A stretch of 64,000 bases of DNA from JAJISG01 sp964347325 (GCA_964347325.1 CAYFYA010000007.1:39506-103505); one strand, 5' to 3'; shown: positions 8,789 through 17,081, counted from the first letter of the stretch. Notes: generated by a model from the sequence alone, not told the origin. A program made the numbers and translations.

Positions 8789-9078
8789 ATCACCACCATC
8801 TGGGCGTGGGGGACGCCGTCGATCGTGATGATGTGGTCCTCATCTATGAACCCCTCCTCCAAGACCACTCGGACGGTCTCCTGTCCAACGAAGTTCCCGA
8901 TGGTGGCCACCTGCAGGTGGGAGATAAGCTGCTCCCTTGTGACAGCCATCCCATCGTAGAACTCGGGCTTGACGGCGAGCTGAAGCTCTCCCTCCTCGAG
9001 GACCTTGCCCAGGAGGTCGGCATCGCACGCCGCCACCAGGACCTCCTTGCCCTGGTTGTAGACCTTGAGACGTATCAA
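8785..9078 (-). CDS. DUF424 family small archaeal protein
   Basis: The family-typical N-terminus (VKVYNQGKEVLVAACDADLL) and the segment NFVGQETVRVVLEEGFI identify this 97-residue protein as DUF424. The function is unknown; the family is archaeal and often near translation genes. I use the TTG at 9078, since no better start precedes the conserved strand and a TATA-like ACAATTAAG lies about 25-30 bp upstream, consistent with a leaderless mRNA. The ATGA overlap with nmd3 places both in one operon. Confidence 0.85.
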   Translation of the reverse strand: MIRLKVYNQGKEVLVAACDADLLGKVLEEGELQLAVKPEFYDGMAVTREQLISHLQVATIGNFVGQETVRVVLEEGFIDEDHIITIDGVPHAQMVVI

Positions 9079-9121
9079 CGCGTAATGACGCGTCCGAGGG
9101 GACTTAATTGTATGTGTGGGG

Positions 9122-11239
9122 CTAGAAGCGACTAACCAGCTTCCACTTGTTCGCGGCCGGCGAGTAGACCTCGCCCTCCTGACTCCACCGCTTCAACCAG
9201 GCCTCGACGCGACTCGGCGGGATACCTCGCTCTTCAGCGGCTTCCAGGATGTCCTTCAGGTCCGCTACGCCGTCGCGGGCCGAGAGCTCGGCGATAATGT
9301 CGCGGAGCGCGATCATCTGGGTTCTTTGGGACTGGCTAACCCCTGTTGCGACGATGTCGATGTCGAAGCCGCCCTCGAGGCCAGTGACCTTCTGCAGCCA
9401 GTATTCGACGATACGGACGGCGCGGTCGGCGTCCTCATCTGTGACTTCAGGACTCAGGCGAGCTCGGGCGCTAGCCTCGGCCAATCGGACGAATGCCTCG
9501 AGTTGCCGAGGTGTGATGGGGACGGCGCCGCCTTCGATCTCCCCCTGTTTGCGTATTTCCAAGTACTTCTCCTCGATCGTCTTCATCGCCTCGGGTGTCA
9601 TCACAGGGTAGATACGCTTGGCGTAGGCGACGTACTTTCGCAAGAAGTCCGGGGCGAAGTAGGGCAGGAACGCCTCATCCACTTCGAGTTCTTTCGCGGA
9701 GATCTCCTCCATCCCTCGACGGACCCTCTCGCCGGTGAGGTGGCCCCTCAGGATGTGTTCGGCCATGGCCTTGTCATGCTGGGCGTGAGGTCGATCCATT
9801 ATCGGGAATATGCCATCGAACCTACTAAGCAGCGTGGGGGAGAGATTTATCTGCTCGGAGATATATTTCTGCTCGTCAAAGCGCCCCAGTGTTGGATTGG
9901 CGGCCGCAAGAATGGCGCACCGGGTTTGGAGTGTCGCCGTAATGCCAGCTTTGGCAACGTGAACGGTCTGCTGCTCCATAGCCGTGTGAATGCTTGATCT
10001 GTCTTCTTCGCTCATCTTCTCGATTTCATCGATGCAGGCGAGGCCCTTGTCGGCGAGTACGAGTGCACCCGCCTCAAGCGTCCAGCGACCTTCGCCAAAC
10101 TCGTCCCTTTGTGCACTTGCCGTAAGACCCGCGGCCGTGCTAGCTTTCCCCGAAGCGTAGATGCCACGTGGGGAAAGCCGGGTCATGTACTCCAGGAGCT
10201 CGCTCTTACCGGTACCTGGATCACCAACTAGAAGCAAGTGACTGTCCCCCCGAATCCTTCTGCCGTCTGGAAGCTCCTTCGTTACTCCCCCGAAGAGCTG
10301 GAGGGCCAACGCCTCCTTCTCCATATCAAGCCCATAGATCGAAGGAGCGATAGAGCCCACGATCTTTCGGATCACGTCCCCACTCGAGGCCTCCTCCTCA
10401 ATCCGCTGCACGTCGCTGGGCGTGATGAGAATCTGTTCATACTCCACCTTCTCCATTTCCACGCTGATGACATCGGTGAAGATGTCGAAGAGCGTAGACC
10501 GAGTCCGGAACCGACCCTTCTGCGTCCCTCGGAGCACGCCGTTGAGGACGATCCGATCGCCTGGGAATACCTCCCCCGTCAGGTCGTCCTCGATGTAGGC
10601 CACCAGCCGCTGCGGTTGCTCCCCGCCGCGCAGCTCCTCGGGCGGCTCCTGAATCTCGATCTTCTGAGTATCGACAAACTGGGACCCCTCATCGATGAGC
10701 TTGAACTTCGTGGATCCGGGACTTCGACCACAGCCTCCCTGGTTCTCGTAACATTCAAGGGGCTCCCGGAAGTCCATCTCCTCCTGGGCCTCTTTGATGA
10801 TCATGCTGCAGCGAAGACACTGGAAAACGGCCTCCGTTAGACGGGGTCTAACCTCCGTCGCCTTGCGGACCAGGCCTTCCACAGAGACGAGGGTGCCGAG
10901 GTGTTTCGCCCGCAGGTCCCGGATCTCCACCCGGATGTCACGTGGAATCCCTTGAACCCGAAAGTGGATGTGTGCCTCCTCCGTCGGCGGCACGAATCGG
11001 GCGATGGCCTGCTCCGCGCTGTAGATCGCGGCCTGCGGATGGCGCAGGAGGTGGATGGCCAAATCTGTGTCGAACCGCTCTACATCTGGGTAGTCAATGT
11101 AGAGGCTCCTTTCCTCCGGGTACGCGTCGGCGAGGGCTGTGATCCGACCGCCAAAATCCCCCTCGTCGAAGAACTCCTCCCACCGTAAAACGAGTTCCTC
11201 CGTCGAGAGACTTAACAACTGATTCCTCCCTAGTCTCAC
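9122..11239 (-). CDS. mcm: Replicative DNA helicase MCM
   Basis: The archaeal MCM helicase unwinds DNA at replication forks as a hexamer. An N-terminal OB/zinc domain (CLRC...CYENQGGCG, about residues 145-180) precedes the AAA+ core with Walker A GDPGTGKSE, Walker B CIDEIEKM and the arginine-finger LLSRFD segment. A C-terminal winged helix ends the protein. No intein is present. Several starts are possible: GTG at 11251 lies only 8 bp from the TATA box (TTAAATA, 11256-11262) and is unlikely; GTG at 11239 or TTG at 11218 fit better. The length is about 705 residues. Confidence 0.95.
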   Translation of the reverse strand: MRLGRNQLLSLSTEELVLRWEEFFDEGDFGGRITALADAYPEERSLYIDYPDVERFDTDLAIHLLRHPQAAIYSAEQAIARFVPPTEEAHIHFRVQGIPRDIRVEIRDLRAKHLGTLVSVEGLVRKATEVRPRLTEAVFQCLRCSMIIKEAQEEMDFREPLECYENQGGCGRSPGSTKFKLIDEGSQFVDTQKIEIQEPPEELRGGEQPQRLVAYIEDDLTGEVFPGDRIVLNGVLRGTQKGRFRTRSTLFDIFTDVISVEMEKVEYEQILITPSDVQRIEEEASSGDVIRKIVGSIAPSIYGLDMEKEALALQLFGGVTKELPDGRRIRGDSHLLLVGDPGTGKSELLEYMTRLSPRGIYASGKASTAAGLTASAQRDEFGEGRWTLEAGALVLADKGLACIDEIEKMSEEDRSSIHTAMEQQTVHVAKAGITATLQTRCAILAAANPTLGRFDEQKYISEQINLSPTLLSRFDGIFPIMDRPHAQHDKAMAEHILRGHLTGERVRRGMEEISAKELEVDEAFLPYFAPDFLRKYVAYAKRIYPVMTPEAMKTIEEKYLEIRKQGEIEGGAVPITPRQLEAFVRLAEASARARLSPEVTDEDADRAVRIVEYWLQKVTGLEGGFDIDIVATGVSQSQRTQMIALRDIIAELSARDGVADLKDILEAAEERGIPPSRVEAWLKRWSQEGEVYSPAANKWKLVSRF

Positions 11240-11355
11240 CCTGCCGAGCACCCCCTATTTAACGAAGCGGCCATCGCTTCCGCTGCGCTCCTCCACCCTA
11301 AGCCCATCATTTCCACTGGAAGTGCCAGGTTCCCCGCGTTCATCCACGGAGCTCG

Positions 11356-11505
11356 TCAGAAGCAGGTCGAGTACCCGCAACACAGGCACAGACGGCATCT
11401 CCCCTCTCTAGCCAACGGTCCCTCGCAGTCCGGGCACTGACCAATCCCGGGGGCTCCTATGAGGGCTGTCACGATCCTCGTCGATCCGGTCATATCGATC
11501 GCCAT
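11356..11505 (-). CDS. Tiny zinc-ribbon protein resembling an RNR C-terminal tail
   Basis: A 49-residue reading frame with six cysteines in its last 26 residues: CPDC, then CRLC, then CCGYSTCF at the end. The arrangement (CPxC, about 9 residues, CxxCxxCGYSxC) closely resembles the C-terminal zinc/thiol tail of B12-dependent ribonucleotide reductases, but no reductase gene adjoins it. A minus-strand TATA-like TTTTAAGG at 11526-11533 lies about 24 bp before the ATG, fitting a leaderless mRNA. It is followed by a TGA stop. Possible roles are a thiol-relay partner or a small zinc protein. It could also be the remnant of a larger gene. Confidence 0.55.
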   Translation of the reverse strand: MAIDMTGSTRIVTALIGAPGIGQCPDCEGPLAREGRCRLCLCCGYSTCF

Positions 11506-11630
11506 TCCTCCCACGGCCAGGCGCCTTAAAAGGGGAGATTGGGGAGGTGAGTGAAACTACCCCTATCGGCGTCTGTGCTCCGCAACCCTTAAGATTACCA
11601 GGTCTGTTATCAGCCGGGCCGGGGAGGGCA

Positions 11631-12224
11631 ATGTTCGTTCCGGAGGAGAACCTCAAGGAGCTTATTCTATCCTACCTCAAGAGGTCGGAGACCTCCATCA
11701 GCGGCCTTGCCCGCAGCCTGGAGGCCGACGGGTACAAGCTCCACCGCCTCCTCCTCACCGGCTACCTCCGGGCCCTGGCCGACCTGGGCTACGTGCGGGA
11801 GAAGGAGATTCCGCCATCGAAGGTATACGTCGTAGCCAGCGGGCGCGAGGGAAACCTCTACGAGATGCTGGGCGACACCTGCCGGGACCTGGAGCGGGAC
11901 GAACGTAAGGCTGCCCACCTAGCCATCGCCGCCCTGCAGCGCCTCTTCCGCCGCCCCATTTTCCTCAGAGAGGTCCAGGAGTGCGGCTTCCCACGCGGAT
12001 ACGATGCTCTGATGGTGGAGCAGGAGGAGCGGGAGGAGTCCAGGAAGAAGCTCATGAAGGTGGGCATCAGGATCCCCATCAGCGAGCCGGCCTACAGGGT
12101 GGCGGAGAAGCGGGACCCCAGGATTGAGGAGGTCCTAGTCAGCCTGGTCGTGGGGCGTTTCGCGGCCACGGAGCTCGTCTTGGAGACGAAGCAGACGAGA
12201 CTCCAGGGGTCAAAGGGAAGCTAG
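11631..12224 (+). CDS. Winged-helix archaeal protein, unknown family
   Basis: A 197-residue soluble protein. Residues 1-60 resemble a winged helix-turn-helix (LILSYLKRSETSISGLARSL, then a recognition-like helix and a YVREKEI beta-wing). The rest is highly charged and helical and ends in a basic tail. Regulation of transcription or RNA/DNA binding is plausible but not shown. The ATG at 11631 is preferred, because the longer frame from 11547 includes the promoter-like CCTTAAGAT at about 11587. Its stop codon lies inside the predicted 3' end of the SRP RNA encoded on the opposite strand. Confidence 0.7.
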   Translation: MFVPEENLKELILSYLKRSETSISGLARSLEADGYKLHRLLLTGYLRALADLGYVREKEIPPSKVYVVASGREGNLYEMLGDTCRDLERDERKAAHLAIAALQRLFRRPIFLREVQECGFPRGYDALMVEQEEREESRKKLMKVGIRIPISEPAYRVAEKRDPRIEEVLVSLVVGRFAATELVLETKQTRLQGSKGS

Positions 12225-12530
12225 GCCGCTGGGGTCGACGGTCCGACGGGCCTTCAGCGACCCAGGGGTCTTCTCGATCCCGCGACCCCACGAGCGCCAG
12301 TAGCCCGCGGTAAGGCTGCTCACTTCCGTGCCTGACCCGGTTTCCACGGCTAAGGCAAGGTCCCCGGCCCTCCGGCCGGCTTCCGAGCCAGCTCCGGCCC
12401 CGCAGGACAGGACGTCAACGTCGACCCTCCGGACTGGAGGCCTTGGGACTGGGCCTTCCCCAGCTGTCGGCCCCGCATATCGACGATTTCGGTGTACAAG
12501 GGGACGCCGAACCCCCCGCCCAAGCCTAGC
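12220..12530 (-). ncRNA. ffs: Signal recognition particle RNA (7S RNA)
   Basis: The minus strand holds the conserved SRP domain IV core: GGTCAGG, a CAC-GGAA-GTG tetraloop stem, then GAGCAGCC (genomic 12314-12337). The predicted 5' end GCTAGGC (12524-12530) pairs perfectly with the 3' GCCTAGC (12220-12226), forming the archaeal terminal helix 1. A TATA-like GTTAAATAC at 12555-12563 lies about 25-30 bp upstream. The size of about 310 nt matches archaeal 7S RNA. It explains the protein-free gap of about 440 bp. The RNA binds SRP54 and SRP19 for membrane targeting. Confidence 0.92.
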
Positions 12531-12665
12531 GTCTGTTCATGGGGTTTCTGGGTATTTAACTTTCTTTCCCTCTGAGAATGGGTGGCTTTTAGGGGAGTCG
12601 TGGGCCCTGTCACGAGCGGCCGCAACGCTTAGGCCTGCCGAGGGATTACCCCTGCAGGAGGTGCG

Positions 12666-13400
12666 ATGAAGGCCGAGCCGCAACCGCCATCCTCTCGCGG
12701 CCCGCGACCCAAAAGGATGGCCTGGATGACGGTGATCGTGATTGGAGTTGCGGTCATCGTGATCGTCGCTGTCCTTGCCAGCCTTCCCAGATCGCAGTCC
12801 CCCACCAGTCCTCCACCTCCTCCCCCGCCACCACCACCGCCACCTCCACCACAGCAGGGTCCAGATTGTCCGCGATCGAACGGCCTCTGCATCGAGAGTA
12901 ATGTGACTCGGGTCATCGATGGTGACACACTCGACGTCGAAGGCGGCCAACGAATCCGTCTCGTGCTTGTCGACGCGCCTGAGTCCAGTGAAATTGGCGG
13001 GGCAGCGGCACGGGATTACCTCACAGATCTCTGTCTGGGCACCCTGGCCATCGTTGACGAGGACGACTTCCAGATAGGTGACGATCCCTACGGCCGGGTC
13101 TTGGCAGTGGTCTACTGCGATGGTACCAACGCGAACGCGGCCATGATCTCCTCAGGCCACGCGGATACCTACTACGCCTTCTGTTCTGCGAGTGAGTTCG
13201 GGACCGAGACATGGACGGGGTGCTCTTCGCCTCCACCCCCGCCCGAGGAGGACTGCGATCCCTCCTACCCAACCGTGTGCATACCCCCTCCGCCGCCCGA
13301 CCTGGACTGTGCGGACATACCCTATCGGAACTTCGTGGTTCTCCCTCCCGACCCGCACAACTTCGACGTCGATGGGGACGGGATTGGGTGTGAGACTTGA
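12666..13400 (+). CDS. Membrane-anchored thermonuclease with Ca-binding-like tail
   Basis: Residues 18-40 form a membrane anchor, followed by a Pro-rich linker with a long uninterrupted proline run (about residues 50-62). A staphylococcal nuclease-like domain follows (about 75-180): DGDTLDV, RIRLVLVDAPE with the catalytic Arg/Asp/Glu set, and DPYGRVLA with the second Arg. The C-terminus has a second Pro/Cys linker and an Excalibur-like tail with DVDGDGIGCE, usually linked to Ca2+ binding. It is therefore probably an outward-facing nuclease, for DNA scavenging or defence. A strong Shine-Dalgarno (GGAGGTG) precedes the ATG, in contrast to the leaderless neighbours. Confidence 0.85.
   Translation: MKAEPQPPSSRGPRPKRMAWMTVIVIGVAVIVIVAVLASLPRSQSPTSPPPPPPPPPPPPPPQQGPDCPRSNGLCIESNVTRVIDGDTLDVEGGQRIRLVLVDAPESSEIGGAAARDYLTDLCLGTLAIVDEDDFQIGDDPYGRVLAVVYCDGTNANAAMISSGHADTYYAFCSASEFGTETWTGCSSPPPPPEEDCDPSYPTVCIPPPPPDLDCADIPYRNFVVLPPDPHNFDVDGDGIGCET
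12800..12853 (+). repeat. CCN repeat encoding polyproline linker
   Basis: A run of CCT/CCC/CCG/CCA codons encodes consecutive prolines between the membrane anchor and the nuclease domain. The codons are mixed, so the tract looks maintained at protein level rather than made by simple slippage. It would act as a stiff spacer outside the membrane. Confidence 0.75.
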
Positions 13401-13419
13401 TGTCGAGAGTGCAGGTAGG

Positions 13420-13680
13420 ATGAATGCAACCAGACGACCTTCTTGGCCCGATCTCCAAACGAAGCGCAAATCTCCGACTATTGTGTTTGCGGTGGTTGCC
13501 GCAGTGGGCGTCTACTTCACGGCCTGGAGCCTGTACGCCTACAGAACGGTTTGCAGTCAAAGCGGGCCCTGCATCACGCCTTTATTTCTCACCTCGATGG
13601 GCCTGTTGCTGCTGTTCGGGGCAATCGTAGCCTGGTTGGTCTACAGTGGCAGGCGGTTTTCCCTCTTTCCATCGCCGTGA
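13420..13680 (+). CDS. Small two-helix membrane protein
   Basis: An 86-residue protein with two membrane helices (about residues 20-40 and 52-74) joined by a loop with two cysteines (VCSQSGPC). It starts 19 bp after the nuclease gene; the ATG at 13420 is preceded by GGTAGG. No family is recognised. Its last codons overlap, in another frame, a copy of the nuclease's C-terminal DxDG-CET tail (13652-13720). A frameshift may therefore have separated a two-helix protein from an Excalibur-like tail; alternatively the tail copy is a leftover. Confidence 0.5.
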   Translation: MNATRRPSWPDLQTKRKSPTIVFAVVAAVGVYFTAWSLYAYRTVCSQSGPCITPLFLTSMGLLLLFGAIVAWLVYSGRRFSLFPSP

Positions 13681-13720
13681 GCACAACTTCGATTTCGACG
13701 GGACCGCCTGCGAGACCTGA
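13652..13720 (+). pseudogene. Remnant copy of the nuclease DxDG-CET tail
   Basis: In the frame ending at the TGA at 13718-13720 the translation ends EHNFDFDGTACET, against PHNFDVDGDGIGCET at the end of the upstream thermonuclease. Order and stop position match, with two residues missing in the calcium loop. The frame has no start of its own and overlaps the end of the two-helix membrane protein. It is most simply a duplicated tail broken by a frameshift; a sequencing indel is an alternative. Confidence 0.5.
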
Positions 13721-13777
13721 GGGCGAGTTGAGCGCGGCTTTCCCCTGGCAGGGGGCTCGGTCGGGGCGACGAGGGAC

Positions 13778-14143
13778 CTAGCCTTTCATCAGCATAATGA
13801 TGGCCTCGGCCGGCTCCCCGCCGCACTCCTCCAAGGCCCTTCGGGCTTCCTCGGGGGACACGCCTGCTCGTTCGGCCACCAGTTGCACATCCTCCTCGGG
13901 AAAGGCGACGCCGCCCTCGCCCCTCGCCATCTCCTCCGCCGTGCCCACGACCTGGTACATCTGCTGACCCTGGACGTTCATCTCGGCCACCGACGGGGCC
14001 CTGATGACAAGCTCCTTCTCCGCCGTCCGGATGATGACCTCCTCCACGTCCTCCAGCTCCTTATAGCCAAGCTGCTTCATCAGCATCTTCGCCTGGCGCG
14101 GGTTGACGCGGCCTCCCGGGATGCCTGGTATCATGGAGATCAT
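13778..14143 (-). CDS. nac: Nascent polypeptide-associated complex protein (aNAC)
   Basis: Archaeal NAC is a homodimer that binds nascent chains at the ribosome exit. Here a basic leader (RVNPRQAKMLMKQLGYK) precedes the NAC beta-barrel (about 25-80), and a UBA domain closes the protein (about 83-121), as in alpha-NAC. I start at the ATG at 14143, which lies 24 bp from the centre of the TATA box; the longer frame from 14254 runs through the promoter. An ATG at 14134 is the alternative. The length is 121 residues. It shares its TATA element with the divergent ABCE1 gene. Confidence 0.9.
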   Translation of the reverse strand: MISMIPGIPGGRVNPRQAKMLMKQLGYKELEDVEEVIIRTAEKELVIRAPSVAEMNVQGQQMYQVVGTAEEMARGEGGVAFPEEDVQLVAERAGVSPEEARRALEECGGEPAEAIIMLMKG

Positions 14144-14163
14144 CTGGACTAACGTCTGGAGCC

Positions 14164-14170
14164 TTATATA
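14164..14170. promoter_or_regulatory. Single TATA box midway between nac and ABCE1
   Basis: The sequence TTATATA reads as TATATAA on the minus strand. Its centre (14167) is 24 bp from the nac ATG and 26 bp from the GTG of ABCE1, so one element appears able to direct two leaderless divergent transcripts. Confidence 0.65.
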
Positions 14171-14192
14171 GGCCTCTACCCCTAGTTGCGGC

Positions 14193-15968
14193 GTGAAGGT
14201 CGCCGTTGTTTTCGACGACAAGTGCCACCCAGACAGGTGCAACCTGGAGTGCATGGCCTACTGCCCTCCCATGCGCACCGGCACCGAGGTCATCTGGCTC
14301 AGTGAAGAGACTGGCAGGGCGGCGATCTCCGAGGAGACCTGTATTGCCTGTGGCATCTGCATCAAGAAGTGCCCCTTCGATGCGATTCGGATCATAGGGC
14401 TACCGGACGAGCTGGAGGGCGAGGTCGTACACCGCTACGGCATGAACCGCTTCCGCCTCTACGGCCTGCCCGTCCCGAGGGAGGGCAAGGTCATCGGCCT
14501 CCTGGGACCCAACGGCATCGGGAAGACCACCCTGATCAACATGCTGTCGGGACACATGCTCCCCAACCTCGGCGACTACGAGACGGAGCCGAGCTGGGAC
14601 GCGATCCTAGAGCGCTACGCCGGTACGGAGGTCTCCAACTACCTCAGCCGCCTGGCCGACGGCGACTGGCGGACCTCCCTCAAGCCGCAGTACATCGACC
14701 GCCTGCCCCAGGTCCACAAGGGCCAGGTCAAGGACCTCCTCCAGTCGGTGGACGAGCGGGGGGAGCTGGACCACTTCATCCAGGCCTTGGAGCTGGAGAG
14801 CTTCCTGGACCACGACCTGCGCACCCTGTCGGGCGGAGAGTTGCAGCGGATGGCGATCGCCGCCACACTTCTCAAGGACGCCGACGCCTATTTCTTCGAC
14901 GAGCCCTCCTCCTACTTGGACATCCACCAGAGACTCCGGGTCGCGCGCGTTATTCACCAGTTGTCGCGGGAGAAGCTGACGGTGGTGGTGGAGCACGACC
15001 TGGCCATTCTGGACTTTCTGGCGGATACGGTATACCTCCTCTACGGCGAGATGGGGGCCTACGGAGTCGTGGCCCAGCCCAGGCCGGTGAGGACGGCCAT
15101 CAACGTCTACCTAGACGGCTACCTGAAGGAGGAGAACATACGCTTCCGCGACCGAGAGATCAAGTTTGAGGCGAGCCCGCCTAGGGCCGAGTGGGAGGCG
15201 GCTCCCCTCATGTCCTTCTCCGACGTCCAGGTCGACCTGGACGGCTTCATCCTCAGTGCGGAGGGAGGGAGCATCAAGAAGGGGGAGGTGGTGGGCGTCG
15301 TAGGACCCAACGCCACAGGGAAGACCACCTTCGTCCGCGTACTGGCGGGGGATCTGAAGCCCAAAGGCGGGATGGTCGAGGGGACCGCCAATGTCTCCTA
15401 CAAGCCCCAGTACATCCGGCTCGAGTACGAGGGCAGCGTGCGGGAACTCCTCCTGGGTCGCCTGGGGAAGGCCGTGGACACCAGCTACTTCAAGACGGAG
15501 CTGTCGGCCCCCCTGGAGATGGAGCCCATCATGGAGAAGGAGGTGACCTCCCTCTCCGGCGGTGAGCAGCAGCGGGTCTCCATCGCGCTGTGTCTGGGGA
15601 GGGAAGCAGACGTCTACCTACTGGACGAGCCCTCGGCGTATCTGGACAGTAATCAGCGCATGAAGGCCGCCAAGGCCATGAGGCGGGCCATGGAGAACAC
15701 CGGCAGAACCGCCCTCGTGGTGGACCACGACGTCTACTTCATAGACATGGTCTCCGACTCCCTGATGGTCTTCGCAGGGACGCCGGCCAGGGAGGGGCAC
15801 GGCCACGGCCCCTTCCCCATGCGAGAGGGCATGAACCGGTTCCTGCAGGACGTTGGGGTGACCTTCCGGCGGGACCGCGACACTCGGCGTCCCAGAATCA
15901 ACAATCCCGACTCCAAGCTCGATAGGAGGCAGAAGTCGGCCGGCGAGTATTACTACGCCTTGGCCTAG
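14193..15968 (+). CDS. rli: Ribosome recycling ATPase ABCE1/Rli1
   Basis: ABCE1 splits ribosomes after termination using two nucleotide-binding domains and two [4Fe-4S] clusters. The N-terminal ferredoxin-like cysteines are at CHPDRCNLECMAYC (about 11-24) and CIACGICIKKC (about 51-61). NBD1 has GPNGIGKTT and LSGGELQRM; NBD2 has GPNATGKTT and LSGGEQQRV. The length of 591 residues is standard. The GTG start at 14193 lies 26 bp from the TATA centre, so a leaderless GTG transcript is implied. The end overlaps convergent dedA by 4 bp. Confidence 0.97.
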   Translation: MKVAVVFDDKCHPDRCNLECMAYCPPMRTGTEVIWLSEETGRAAISEETCIACGICIKKCPFDAIRIIGLPDELEGEVVHRYGMNRFRLYGLPVPREGKVIGLLGPNGIGKTTLINMLSGHMLPNLGDYETEPSWDAILERYAGTEVSNYLSRLADGDWRTSLKPQYIDRLPQVHKGQVKDLLQSVDERGELDHFIQALELESFLDHDLRTLSGGELQRMAIAATLLKDADAYFFDEPSSYLDIHQRLRVARVIHQLSREKLTVVVEHDLAILDFLADTVYLLYGEMGAYGVVAQPRPVRTAINVYLDGYLKEENIRFRDREIKFEASPPRAEWEAAPLMSFSDVQVDLDGFILSAEGGSIKKGEVVGVVGPNATGKTTFVRVLAGDLKPKGGMVEGTANVSYKPQYIRLEYEGSVRELLLGRLGKAVDTSYFKTELSAPLEMEPIMEKEVTSLSGGEQQRVSIALCLGREADVYLLDEPSAYLDSNQRMKAAKAMRRAMENTGRTALVVDHDVYFIDMVSDSLMVFAGTPAREGHGHGPFPMREGMNRFLQDVGVTFRRDRDTRRPRINNPDSKLDRRQKSAGEYYYALA

Positions 15969-16600
15969 GGTTCCGCGGCGATCCGCTTGGCCTGACCCTT
16001 TCGCCACCTCCTGAAGAGGAAGTAGCCTATCAGGAACGCGGCCAGACCAGCGAGGACGATGACATCGAAGGACTCCAGGCTCTCGGCGAATTCGAAGGCG
16101 GCACTGCCCAGGAAGTAACCCAGGGAGACCAGAATCGTGGTCCAGACAGTGGCCCCGATGAAGGTGAAGGGGATGAAGCTCTTCAAGGACATCCGGGCTA
16201 TGCCCGCTGGGAAGGCGATCACCGATCGGAAGCCCGTGAAGGAGTTGGCCAGGAGGACGGCCCAGCTCCCCCAGCGACCAAACCAGCGGTCCACCATGTC
16301 GATGTGTCTCTCCTCGATGCGGATGTACTTACCATACCTCACCAGGAAGGGCCTGCCCAGGTAGAGTCCGATGAGGTAGGCTCCGGTGGAGCCAACCGTT
16401 GCTCCTGACGCCGCCACGAGGATCACGAGCACGAAGTTGAGGCCTCCCTCCTGCGCCAAGAGCCCGGCGAAGGGGAGGATGAGGGCGCTGGGGATTGGGG
16501 TGAGGACTCCCTCAATTACCATGACTAGGAAGATGCCCACATAACCGAACTGGGACACGATGTCCAACATGAAGTTGGCTATGTCGACGAAGATGGACAC
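15965..16600 (-). CDS. DedA family membrane protein
   Basis: DedA/VTT proteins are polytopic, with half-helix re-entrant segments; bacterial members transport undecaprenyl phosphate or support membrane homeostasis. Here EGVLTPIPSALILPFAG (about residues 29-45) and ANSFTGFRSVIAFPAGIARM (about 115-135) match the two conserved re-entrant motifs. The length (211 residues) is normal. A TATA-like CTTTAAGG lies about 30 bp upstream of the GTG start. In this window the lipid-carrier theme also includes a cis-prenyltransferase at 49.6 kb, but a direct link is only a guess. Confidence 0.88.
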   Translation of the reverse strand: MSIFVDIANFMLDIVSQFGYVGIFLVMVIEGVLTPIPSALILPFAGLLAQEGGLNFVLVILVAASGATVGSTGAYLIGLYLGRPFLVRYGKYIRIEERHIDMVDRWFGRWGSWAVLLANSFTGFRSVIAFPAGIARMSLKSFIPFTFIGATVWTTILVSLGYFLGSAAFEFAESLESFDVIVLAGLAAFLIGYFLFRRWRKGQAKRIAAEP

Positions 16601-16671
16601 TTTCGCGGGAAGCAGGTCGAGTCCCCTTAAAGCTTCGTCCCTGGGTCCCGAGCCTGATACCTGTCAGCGGA

Positions 16672-17037
16672 CTACGGCACGGGGGTACTCTGATCGAAGC
16701 AATCCTGGGCGTTCTCCAGGGTGTGGTCAATCTCCGCCCTCAACTGGTCGCGAGACCTGAACCCAACTATCTCACCAACGGGACGCCCCCTGCAGTAGAA
16801 CCTCAGCGTGGGAGTCCCCATGATCCCCATCTCCATGGCTAGCTGTCGTGCCTCGGCGACGTTGAGCTTCGTGAACTTCAGACGGCCTTCGTACTCCCGC
16901 GACACCTCATCGTAGATGGGATCGAGCCTCTTGCACCAGATGCAGGCGGGACCCCAGACGTTGACAACTACGGGAGTCTCCGACTCGAGGACCACCGACT
17001 GCCAGTTCTCCTCTGTAATGTCTACGATTTCAGTCAT
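16672..17037 (-). CDS. Thioredoxin-like protein with CIWC motif
   Basis: A thioredoxin-fold protein of 121 residues with the active site ACIWCK (about 34-39), the cis-proline in GTPTLRF, and a C-terminal helix. The CIWC dipeptide differs from the classical CGPC, so its redox potential may differ. I start at the ATG at 17037; the upstream in-frame extension from 17208 is basic, non-conserved and overlaps pyrC. It may serve as a general disulfide reductase, including for the arsenate reductase-like protein at 55.7 kb, though this is inference. Confidence 0.88.
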   Translation of the reverse strand: MTEIVDITEENWQSVVLESETPVVVNVWGPACIWCKRLDPIYDEVSREYEGRLKFTKLNVAEARQLAMEMGIMGTPTLRFYCRGRPVGEIVGFRSRDQLRAEIDHTLENAQDCFDQSTPVP

Positions 17038-17081
17038 CTTAAACCACCTGTCGATTGCATTGTACTGCTCCAATCTAAAGT

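Noticed and set aside
9116..9997. Plus-strand open frame of 293 codons opposite mcm
   Set aside because: Antisense of the MCM AAA+ core; MCM motifs are intact.
12800..12853. CCN-rich run as possible CRISPR or microsatellite
   Set aside because: It is in frame inside the nuclease gene, with no spacers and mixed codons, so it is a polyproline linker.
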